DNA from: Anaeramoeba flamelloides
Taxonomy: Eukaryota > Metamonada > Anaeramoebidae
NCBI GenBank assembly: GCA_027625915.1
Contig: JANTQA010000029.1
Coordinates: 6,448,001 to 6,512,000 of the forward strand
Length of the DNA stretch: 64,000 nt
Direction: 5' to 3'
The position numbers and the translations under genes were made by a program. The notes beneath the pieces were generated by a model that did not search any database, was not told the origin of the DNA, and was given only the letters and a program-made list of their open reading frames with translations. Positions 35,201-44,821 of the stretch are shown here, one piece after another. Position 1 is the first letter of the stretch. Each line of letters begins with the position of its first letter.

Positions 35201-37129
35201 AAATTGAAAAAATAAAATTAATTAGTTTTTGAATTGATAAATGATAATAATTTCTTTTGCTTTCCATTATCCTTCGGGTATAGATTAAGATTTTGATCAA
35301 GATATAGATTTAAAAAAAAAAAGAATAAAATTTTTTTTATCTTACTTTAATGAATTTTCCAATTTTTGCAAGAGGAATGTTTTTTGATTTAAAAACATTT
35401 TTTTTTTCATTTTTTTGATCTAATAAAATCAAACAGGTAACCATTGTTCGCAAATAACGACTTTTTTCGCTATTACAATAATATTGATTATTTTCATAAA
35501 TTTCCACAGTATAATTGATTAATTCTTCCAAAATTTCTTCATAACTTTTAAAAAAATAGAAATTTGTTTACGATGATTATTTTATTATTTATTTTTTCAA
35601 GAAAAGAAAGGCAAACAATGAGTCAAGAATTCAAATTAAACAAAAAGATAAGCATAGCAAGATTTTTCTTTTAATCAAAGACTCTTAACTTGAAGATCCA
35701 CACCAAAAAGCAATTATAAGAAAAGTAAATTATTAAAGAAAGAATAGACAACGAATAAGTGTTTAAATTATACATACTTTGGTATTTTTGCTAGTTCTGT
35801 TTTTAAATGAATGATTAAACTATAATTGTTTGCAATAAAAAGACTAATTTTGTGCATTTCTTCAATAGCAAGTGCACTTTCAAGATTACCTTGAAACAAG
35901 ATTGAAAATTCACTTTTTTATGGTTGAGATAAAAGGAATAAATTTTTAGAAAGGAATAAATGAAAAGGAATAAATAAATGAAATACATGAAAAGTATAAT
36001 GTTTGGTAGGTTTTAATTTAGATCATGATGGTGGTGAAGAGAAAAATAAAATTGAAAAAATAGTTAATGTGGTTGGAGTATGTACCGTTTAAAATGAGAA
36101 AAATCATTAGAAAAAGAAGATTTATTTGCAATCAAAAGATCGACCAAAATGTACACATCAAGGCAAGTGACTAATTCTTGCTTAATATTTGAGGTAAAGG
36201 CTCCATTTTTTTTTTGATCTAAATAGGTTTTAACAATCTAAATATTTGTATTTCGTGTAGAAGTGGTGTGTTTAATACAAGATTCAAGGTGAAAATGTTA
36301 GAGTATTTGAAATTAAAAGAAAGAAATTCTTTTGAAGTTTGTAGAGTTTGTTGTTTTTTCATTCTTTTGTTTATGTTGGTTTGAGCAAAAGAAAAAAAAT
36401 ATTACCTCACAAAAAAGCTCTGTGGTTTCATCTCTAAAATTCATTAATCTTTTTGCTTGGTCTGATAATGGCTTTAAAATTTCGTGTGTAATTCTATGCA
36501 ATTCATCAACTTTTTCCTTTTCATCAAATCTTTTATCTTTAACATCATTTTTAGACTATTTTTGTTTTAAAGAGGTTTGTTGAAAAATGGAAAAAACGAT
36601 TTGAAGAAAGAAAAAAGAAAAAAAAATTAGGATTTGGATGTTCGGAAAATAAAAAACAAAAAAAAAGAAAAACATTTACATTAGATATTGAAAGAGCCAT
36701 AGGCCGATGGGAGTACAAAAGAGAAACAAGTTTGTCTCCTTCTTTACAAGAATCAGACAATTTATTTAAAAGTACTACTTCGTTTTCGATACTAAAGTCT
36801 TCATATGCACGATAGTCCTTAAATTGGATATCATCATTTGTATTGTAAATTACAAGAGGTGATAGTGCCTCAATAGTAGGTGTATCATTTTCAAAAATAT
36901 AGTTTTGTAAAGTTAAAACATGATCAACGCTCGTTTCTTGTTTTTTGGATTTTTTTGTTTTGTTTTTGTTTTTATTTTTATTTTTGTTACCTTTTTTTTT
37001 AGCTGTATTTTTTTTTCCTTTGTCTTTGTTTTTTCCTTTGTCTTTTTTTTTCCCCTTTCCTTTTCCTTTTCCATTTTTCCCTTTATCTTTTTTTTTATTT
37101 TTTTTCTTTTTATTTTTCTCTTCACTCAT
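29239..37129 (-). CDS. CYFIP: CYFIP/Sra-1/PIR121 homologue, WAVE-complex subunit
   Basis: Eight exons (36680-37129, 36406-36555, 36086-36237, 35778-35912, 35346-35544, 32234-32782, 31352-32073, 29239-31048) encode 1,388 residues; all are GT-AG, with phases agreeing at each junction. The chain follows animal CYFIP throughout: YCGDM, KYNYTNEEKAALVEFISMIKG, FPIEMSLPWI, FLYDEIEAEVDLTFDQ, RQRHFHLLGR, YLTLDSFDSMF, QNLRELGNTIILMYLFEQ, YGDGFAWAGAAIIHFLGQ. CYFIP binds Rac-GTP and holds WAVE inactive, linking Rac to Arp2/3 actin branching at the cell front. Oddities: a lysine-rich N-terminus (about 2-65) and a Lys then Glu-rich insert (about 1094-1155), both absent in animal CYFIP (about 1,250 residues). 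One intron (32783-35345) is 2,563 bp while the others are 126-303 bp, except 233 bp at 35545-35777. The FIK-to-WTPYILYCGDM junction keeps the family spacing, so no exon is missing there. Confidence 0.93.
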
Positions 37130-37734
37130 TGATTTTTAAAAAAAATCCTGAATAAATTTGAAAATGCAAATTTGAAAAAAATGAAAATTAAAATTTTTAT
37201 CAAATCGCTTTAAAATTGAAAAGAATGAAAATGAAAATAAAACAAACCGAAAAGGCTATTAAACATTAAATTGGAGAAACACAATAATTGACCCATTTGA
37301 AAGTTACTGGTATTTAAAATTTAAGGGACAAATTTTGAATTTGACTTTTTTAAAAAGGAAAAATTTTTTTTATAAGATTTATTTGGGTTCATACTACTTT
37401 TGTATCATTTGGATTTTGAAAATCAACATACTGTTATTTAAATAATAGATGGGAAACAAGTTTCACTTCATTTTCTATATTTTCCTCATATTTTTCTTTT
37501 GCAAATCGAGATCTAAGAAAGATATTAACATTATGATAGTCTCTTGATTATTTGGTCTTTTTTATTGACACACTTGGAAATTTTGGAGTGAGAGTCGAAA
37601 TATAAACAAAAATTATGTTTCAAAATTGAATAAATGGAAATCAGATGAAATATTTTCCCATTGAAAACTAAAAACCAGTAATTCATACCGATGAAAACAT
37701 TTATTCAAAAAAAAATTTAATATTTGCTAATTTT
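37130..37734. other. Upstream region of CYFIP, with repeat relic
   Basis: No gene. Bases about 37380-37560 weakly resemble the middle of family A elements (AATAATAGATGGGAAACAAGTTTCACTTCATTTTCTAT). The CYFIP promoter should lie here, but I can see no distinct element in the AT-rich sequence. Confidence 0.45.
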
Positions 37735-38640
37735 ACCCTTTTTGATAACTTCAATTATAATAAAGATTATTGGTCAATAAAAGATCTTTGATCAAATATT
37801 AGTTTTAAAGTTATTTTACAATTTAAGTAGGAAAATCCAATTTTTCAGGTTCTATTAATATTTTTTTTTTAAATTTAATAGTAAAAAAATTGAAAAGTTT
37901 TTTCTTCACTCATAAAACGTCATTTTATAATTTATTTTAATAGTATTTTAAATCTGATTAATACCTTTCAAATAGGGAATCAATTATTTTGACTATAAAA
38001 AAGAATTATTTCTTCTTTTAAATTGGAAATAATTATTTTTTTTGATTTTCCTAAGGTTTTCTTAAGTTTTCTGGTTTATTTGTGAAGTGTACTAGGTTTT
38101 TTTGAGGGTTTCTATTTTATCTGATATAGGTTCTAGGTTTTTTTGAGTTTTTTGTTTAACTGGAAAATCAGTAAATTTTCGTTAGGTTTTTTTACTTTTT
38201 GAAATAAACCGAAAATTTAAATAAATTTTGGATTTAATTCCTAAAATAAAATAAAGCTAGGACAATTTTGTTAGGGTTTCCAGTATTCAAAAGAATTAAG
38301 TAAAATATTTGATAATTCTCTATTCTTTAGAATTCAGGAAAATCGCCTTTAGGTGTTTTTTTTTTTAATTTTTGAAATAAAAAGAAAATATTAATAAATT
38401 TTCAGTCTATTCCTAAAAGAAAAAACATACCCAGTTAGGTTTTATTGAGTTTTTTTTTATTTGTAAAATCGATAAATTTTCGTTTGGTTTTTTTTTTATT
38501 TTTGGAATACACTGAAAATTTATTAATATTTTCTGTTTATTTCAAAAAGTAAAAAAAAAAACGTAGAACACTTAACAAATAAAACAGAAAACCTCAAGAA
38601 GTCCCAGGAACTTGGCAGCACTCTACATTCACTTTCAATA
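37735..38640. repeat. Composite repeat with stacked palindromes, partner of 15415-16320
   Basis: It begins GATAACTTCAATTATAATAAAGATTATTGG. It contains at least three hairpins of the AAATAAACCGAAAATTT type and ends with AAAACCTCAAGAAGTCCCAGGAACTTGGCAGCACTC, a degenerate approach to the CTACGGCACT satellite. Downstream bases 38690-38830 match the flanks of the family D element at 17622-18033. Confidence 0.6.
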
Positions 38641-39514
38641 TTTATCATCAGTTATTTTTTTCTTTCCATAATCGATTTTTTTATGATGAGCAGAGTCTTT
38701 TCCAAACTATTAGTTATTGTCTCTTCAAAAAATATCCTAAAGTTGAATTTAAAGAAAGTTCATTGTCACATTAATTTAAAAATTTGTACTCAAAAAAATA
38801 CCCTTTTTTTCAATTAGAGACCTTTAAAAAAAGGTGTACTATTAACAACAAAGAATTTAACTGCCTCAAGATTTTTAAGTACTGTGTTGTTGATTATATT
38901 GTGAAACAACTCAATTAACAACGGTTAAATGATAATTGTATGAATTTTTTTGTCTAACTTTTTTTTTTTCATTTTGTTTTTTTCAAACTAGTGCCTTCTC
39001 TTTTTTTTTTTTTTTTAACAAGATGTAAAATCTGAAACAAATTTTATTATCAAACAAATAATCATCCATTTCTACAATGTACTTAAATTTATAATTAATG
39101 TGTTTTTTAAAATGGATTGTTCCATTCACAAGTTAAATAACCCAAAAGAGGAAAGAGAAAATTTTCAATAAGATTGCTAATCAATCAAAAAAAAACTACC
39201 ATAAATTCTAGTTGTATTTTCTTTCATATACAAAAATAATAGAAGAATTATATCAGTAAAAATAAAACATTTGTAAAATCCATTTCAAAATCATTGGCCC
39301 ATTAAAAATCAAATTTTAAAGAAAAATATTTTTAATAATTGAAGTTATCTATTATAATATAAAAATTTCGATTTTAATATTCAATTCTATACTACAAGTA
39401 ATATTTGTTTTTCCTCTAAAAATAAAAGAAAAAAAAAAAAAAAAAAACTGTTAAAAAAAATTTGGCAATTTATTTTGAAAGAAGCATTACATAAACAATA
39501 GAAAATTTAAAAAA

Positions 39515-40115
39515 TTAATAAAACCCAAATATCGATTCTCCTTCTATTTGAATAACTAAATCTAATCTCTTTTTCATATTTGAAATCAATTTTTTCATTA
39601 ATTCATCTGTTGGTTCTTTCCAATTTTTCATTTTCATTTTCCATTTTAACACAACACTGTTGAAAAAATAAAAAAGAGAAAAAATGATTTTTTTTCAAAC
39701 TTTTTATTGTGAGGGGAAAAGTTACAAAAGGATACAAAAACAATTCAAAATTCAAATGTAAGATGGGTAATTTATTCTGAAATTTAGTTAACTAAAAATC
39801 TTAATAATTGATGATAATCTAACTAGGTTATTGAGAAATCTTTTGAATAGGTATCCAACTCCTTTCAGCTTTAATAGAATATTGAATATGTTGTAACCCA
39901 AGAACCCATTCTTTAAACAAGGAGTGAAGGGTTTGTTGTTTTAGAAACTTTTTTACTTCAGAGTAATTTATAACACGATGAGTGAGGTAACTATTTATTT
40001 GTCTTTTGTTCTTATTACTTTTTTTGATCAAAAAGAATCCATAACCTTGTCTGATAAATGAAAAGAAAATACCATGAAAACTATTTGATATGATATTTGA
40101 TTGCAAAATTTCCAT
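39515..40115 (-). CDS. Small hypothetical gene, probably two or more exons
   Basis: A 5' open frame from ATG (40115 down to 39828, 95 codons; contains YSEVKKFLKQQTLHSLFKEW) is followed by a clear terminal exon, 39515-39656. A textbook acceptor (TTTTTTATTTTTTCAACAG) opens that exon, whose 46 residues read VVLKWKMKMKNWKEPTDELM, continuing to a stop after IFGFY. The acceptor is phase 2. I could not settle which GT in the 5' frame is the donor, so the join and the exact C-terminus of the first exon are unknown, and the two pieces may belong to different genes. The terminal exon has a broken duplicate at 16330-16835, in which stops have accumulated, which supports this copy being the functional one. 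No family recognised. Confidence 0.5.
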
Positions 40116-40461
40116 TTATTTGAAAATATAGTGAATTTAAAAAAGACATTCTTCTCATGAAAAGGTCTATAGAATATTCAAAAAAAAGCCTTAAAAAAGC
40201 GAATAATCCCTTTGTCAAAAAAAAAAAAAATTACTTTTTTTTTTCTTTTGTTCCAATTCAAAATTTAATTCATTTTACAATAACCTACCAAATTTAAAGG
40301 TAAATTTTAAATTTTAAATTTTAAATGAAATTTATTTCAAATTTTTCGTAATTTTATAAGGTTTTTTTTGAACCAAAATTTTGTCCAGAAATGTCAATAG
40401 TCTTTTTTGATAGAAAAATTTTCGAATTTGATCTTTTATATTGGTATTTCTTTTTATTTAA

Positions 40462-40636
40462 GGGACTAATCTCTATTATTAATTTTTTACTAAAATTTAA
40501 TAGAGATTTTGAAAATTTTTTGCCAATTACTTAGATTTGAAAACCCTTGTTTATTTTCAATATTAAACATAAATCTAGATAGTAATCCTTATTAAGAAAT
40601 TGGTCAAAATCAAAAATAAATAATAAAGACTAGTCC
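40462..40636. repeat. TTAA-flanked 175-bp MITE
   Basis: TTAA-GGGACTAATCTCTATTATTAA at the left is mirrored by TTATTATTT...GACTAGTCCC-TTAA at the right. The GGGA end and TTAA duplication match the larger elements at 49370-51334 and 58768-60139. Confidence 0.7.
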
Positions 40637-41127
40637 CTTAATAAAATTTTAAGTAATTAATACCATATTCGCCTATGATTTATTTTTGGTTTATTTAATA
40701 GATTAGTATATAATTCTTCTCTCAAATAGAAACAGATTTTATATTCTAAAATACTGATTAAACTGCTCTGCACATATTAGTATATTCTGAATAAATGGGA
40801 AATAATTTTTACTCACTTTTGTCTATTTTTCTTTACCAAATAATACTTCCCAAGTAGTGTGTTGTAATTTTTCACCTCCAATTAAAAGGATATAATCAAT
40901 GAAGGAAAAAATTATTACATTATTTTACCAAATGTTCCCATTATTTTGACTAAAATACAAATAATTTTCTGTTACAAAAGTTAAAGGTAATCAATTATGC
41001 AAAAGAAAAACAATTATTATGCTTTTTCTCACTTTTAATACTTTCACCTTAATAATATCTTTTTAAAAAAATAAACCTTCAAATCTCTCATTTTTTTTAC
41101 TTTATTCAAGAACAATTGTCAACAAGT

Positions 41128-42074
41128 ATGTCAGAAACACAAGAAACAAAAGAAAAACAAGAAACACAAGAAACTAAAGAAACAAAAAACACGAAAGAAA
41201 CAATAAATAAAGAGACTCAAAAAGAAACAGAAAAAAAACAGGAAAAAGAAGAAAAAAAAAAAAAAACAGAAGAAAAAAAAGAAAAAAAAGACAAAAAAGA
41301 AAAAAAAAAATCCCACAAATCAAACGAAAAAAAAGAAGAAACAAAAAAAAAAAAAGTAAGATCAAAATCCAAAAGCAAAAAAAGAAGAGGATCGAAAAAT
41401 AAAACAAGTACAAAGCAACCTGTTGTTAAGCAAGTAAACCCAGAAGAAAAATTAAATTCTTTAACCAAGGATCTATTTACTAATGTCACGGAATATGCAC
41501 AAGGACAATTTAAAATTGTGAAAGAAGATTTTACAGCCTTGCAAGAAATGAACGAGCTTTCAACAAACAAATATTCTCAAATGAAACAAAAATCAAGTCA
41601 AGTATTAAAGGAACTCCATACCATTGAAGAAAAGGGTACATAATTGACTTTTTTTATAAAAAAAAAAAACAATCAAGAAATCTTTTTTTTTTTTTATGAT
41701 TTATTCATCTTCTTCTTCTTCTTCTTCTTCATCACGGTCATGACCGTCGTCGACTTATAACCAACTTCTTTTTGTGTCTTTAGTTTTCTTTTTTAGCCAA
41801 TTCTCAAACTCACAACGGAATCACGAACAATGTTATTCTTAAAATATTTTCTCTTTTTCTTATTTTTTAATGTTTTTCTAACACAACTAATCTTCTCAAT
41901 CAAACGAACTTAATAGAAACTTCAATAAAACCATATTTGGACTCTATTGACACAATTGTCCAAAACGTTGATGATCTTTATAAGACTGTTCAAGAATTGG
42001 ATTCATATTCAAAAAATTTGCAACAAGCATTTGTTCAATTGGAGAATTCTGTTCGAGATAGAAACAGAAAGTAA
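41128..42074 (+). CDS. BLOC1S2: BLOC-1 subunit 2 (BLOS2) homologue
   Basis: Exons 41128-41635 and 41917-42074 encode 221 residues. The phase-1 donor GTACAT and the acceptor AATAG rebuild the family's coiled coil with correct spacing: LTKDLFTNVTEYAQGQF, EDFTALQEMNELSTNKYSQM, IEEK-ETSIKPYLDSIDTIV and ELDSYSKNLQQAF match human BLOC1S2 (recalled: MFSKTATYLTGEL, NKLTSLKYLEMK, LQPYLDQINVIE, LDAYSKKLEAKY). BLOS2 is a helical subunit shared by BLOC-1 and BORC, which act in endosome-lysosome traffic and lysosome positioning. The first ~100 residues are a low-complexity Thr/Lys/Glu then Lys-rich extension, much longer than the short acidic leader in animals. I start at ATG 41128, the first in-frame ATG. 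The 281-bp intron contains a (CTT)n run and the self-complementary ACGGTCATGACCGT. Confidence 0.88.
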
Positions 42075-42839
42075 ATTATACTTTTTTTAGATTTAGTCTG
42101 ACTATTACATTTCTTATGAAAAACAAAAAATGAAATTAGGATTATTTTTTTAATTGTTTTTAGTTTTTTTTTTTAGTTCTTTGTTTTAATTTTTTTTTGA
42201 TTATTTCCTCAAAGAATATAAATAAAGAAAAAAGAAAAAAATAAAAAAGGAAGAGGTAAATATAAAATTTATTACCTTTTTAGCATTACTAATTATTATT
42301 TTTTTTTTTTTAATCCGATTTATGCACTTCTTTTTCTTGGTGTTCATTAATAAAAATCAAAATATAGTCATAAAATTTGTTTATTTCTTGAAGGGCTCTG
42401 TGAATTTTATGGACGCTGAAAGATTAATTTTATGACTAACAACAGATTTATTAACTTAAAATGGAATGTTAGTGAAGAAATCTTGTTAAAATTTAAGTTT
42501 TTTGGTTTTTATTTCGAAATTTTAAATTCAGGAAAATCCTTTTTTACAATGAAAAATTCGAAATTACCTTGAAAAGGTTTCTAAAATCAAAATACTCTTA
42601 TTACCCTTACTTTCGGCTTCATATTAAAATATTATAGAGTGGATGTCAAGGGCGTAAATATACTTGAAAATAATTTGAAAGTAAGAGCTAGTTGAGGTAT
42701 CAAAAAAATCACTTTTTAAATTTCGCTTTTTTTGTTCAAGAATTTATTCAGTTTTTATTTCGATCAATAAATGATTTTTCAATTTTCAACAAAGCCTAAA
42801 ATTAAGCCAAAAATTTGCAATATTTTGACTTTTCTTTAA

Positions 42840-43460
42840 TAGGCAGACTCAGAGTTCACATTTTGATTCTTTTTCGAAAATAACCTCAAATAATTCTAAT
42901 TTTTGATTCCATGGAATCAAATGATTCTTTTTTATTCCAACGATTAGTTTCAAGTCATTGCTTGTTTACATTTTTTAGTTTATCAGAGAATCACATCATT
43001 CTCAAAATTTAATAATTAATAATTTGTTTTTTTATTTTTATAAAAAGTATTTAATATTTCTAAAAAAAAAAATAAATATTTAAGGTTTTTCTTCTTAGTA
43101 TTTTAGTTTTAATCATCTTTTCACCAATCCCGATGTTCATATGTTTATTATAGATAGGAAAATTATTTTACTTTTAAATGGAATTGAAAATAATCTTTTT
43201 TTTTTTAATTGAGTTTTAGTACCAAATAAAAAATACTTTTTTTGATTCCATATGGAATCAAAATAAAAATACCATTGATAATTTTGAAAAATTATTTTTA
43301 AAAGGGGCTTTAACTAGTAGAAAATATTTGATAAAAAGTGATTCCATTGTGAATCATTTTAATCTCATGATTCCAAAATTTAAAATTTTGAGATTCTAAA
43401 AATTCCAAAAATAGTGATATTTTGGGAACTCTAATTCCACAAATGGAATCATTTTGGCAA
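42840..43460. repeat. Cluster of GATTCCATnTGGAATC palindromes
   Basis: TTTGATTCCATGGAATCAAA (about 42903), TTTGATTCCATATGGAATCA (about 43240), TGATTCCATTGTGAATCA (about 43340), TGATTCCAAAATTT (about 43369) and AATTCCACAAATGGAATCAT (about 43432) occur within 600 bp. They could be ends of small elements or a binding-site array; nothing flanking decides. Confidence 0.6.
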
Positions 43461-44647
43461 CTCGTTAGTATCCTTTTAAACCATTTTTTCTAATTTCAGT
43501 ATGGGTTTTCGTTTCTAACCGAACATAAAATTAGGATATTCCCTCAAAAGGAAATATTTTATTTGGGATCTAAAAAACATAATTTCATTATCTTTAAAAT
43601 GTTTAATAATTATTTTGATAATAAATGTCTTTCAATACACTCATAATTGGAAATTTTAATAAATTTAAAATAATTTAACCACCTGGTTAAATATAAAAAG
43701 AAAAAAAAAAACAAATAATTAGGTTTTTTGTGGTATTCTGAAACAAAGCGTTATTTATAAAAATTATATTTTAGAAGGGTTTCCAATCTCCTTTTAAAGA
43801 ATTATTTACATTCTTGATATTAGAAAAATATCAAAAAAAATTATATTATTGATATTATTTGCGAATAAGTATAGAATACACTTTGATTATTCTTATTCTC
43901 AAATTTCGAATAGGAAATTTAAAAAAAAAAAACCAATGCTATCCTCAATTAAGGACTCCCAAAATCACAGCCACGATACTTTTGGTTGACTTAATTTAAT
44001 TTGATAATAGATCATGATGGTCACTTGGGGATCGTTGTTTAAGTTGTTGTAATTTTTTTTTTTTTCTGATATAATTTACTTAAAACCTTTTTTTCATTTT
44101 TAGCCTTTTTTTTTTTGTATTTATTTTCAAGTTACTCAAACTTTTGTGTTTCAGCGTTAGAGTATTAGCAAGTAACCACATGATCTTTTTCCTTTGTAAG
44201 CATTCACCCTAATATAAAGTAAATTCAGCCAGTGGAAAAATGGAAAAAAATAAAATCGATTATTGTTTGTATTTTTCCAAGATTTCAAAAAAAGAAAATT
44301 TTAAACTATTTTGTCACAATTAAAATCTTAATTTTGGATTTTGAAGAAATATAGATGGAAACCAATATTAAAAAGAATTCTCCTATTATTATTACTCATT
44401 TACACGATATATTATTAAAATTTTGTTACAAATTAAAAAATTAGAAACACTGGAATATCAAAATAACAAAAAAAAATTATTATAAAATATATAAATTATT
44501 AAAAGTGTTTATTATCATCATTATTTGTTTTAATAAAATAAAATTTAATAGGAGAATAAAACATTTAATTGTTAGTAGCCTAATTTTGGAAATAAATAAA
44601 AGAAAGAAAGAAAAAATAAGAGTAAGAACTTAAAAATTAACGAAATC

Positions 44648-44675
44648 CACACACACACATATATATATATATATA
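44648..44675. repeat. (CA)n(TA)n microsatellite
   Basis: A run of about six CA units passes directly into about nine TA units, within the presumed 3' flank of the fusion gene. Confidence 0.9.
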
Positions 44676-44821
44676 CGAAAAAATCAATGGTAATGATTAT
44701 AATATGTGTAATAAAAAAAAAAAAAAGAAAAAAGAAATAACAATAATTAATTAAATTAAAAATTAAAACAATTATTGTTGAATTTGTATAATAAAAATAA
44801 AATTCTAAATATAACATTTTC

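Larger units (their letters stand above)
42075..44821. other. Gene-free region between BLOC1S2 and the fusion gene
   Basis: This is the tail-to-tail space between plus- and minus-strand genes. It holds a cluster of GATTCCA/TGGAATC palindromes at 42840-43460 (listed separately) and a microsatellite at 44648-44675. No gene recognised. Confidence 0.5.

Noticed and set aside
35337-36501. Separate short minus-strand genes
   Set aside because: Each matches a consecutive part of CYFIP and joins its neighbours with agreeing splice phases, so they are exons of one gene.
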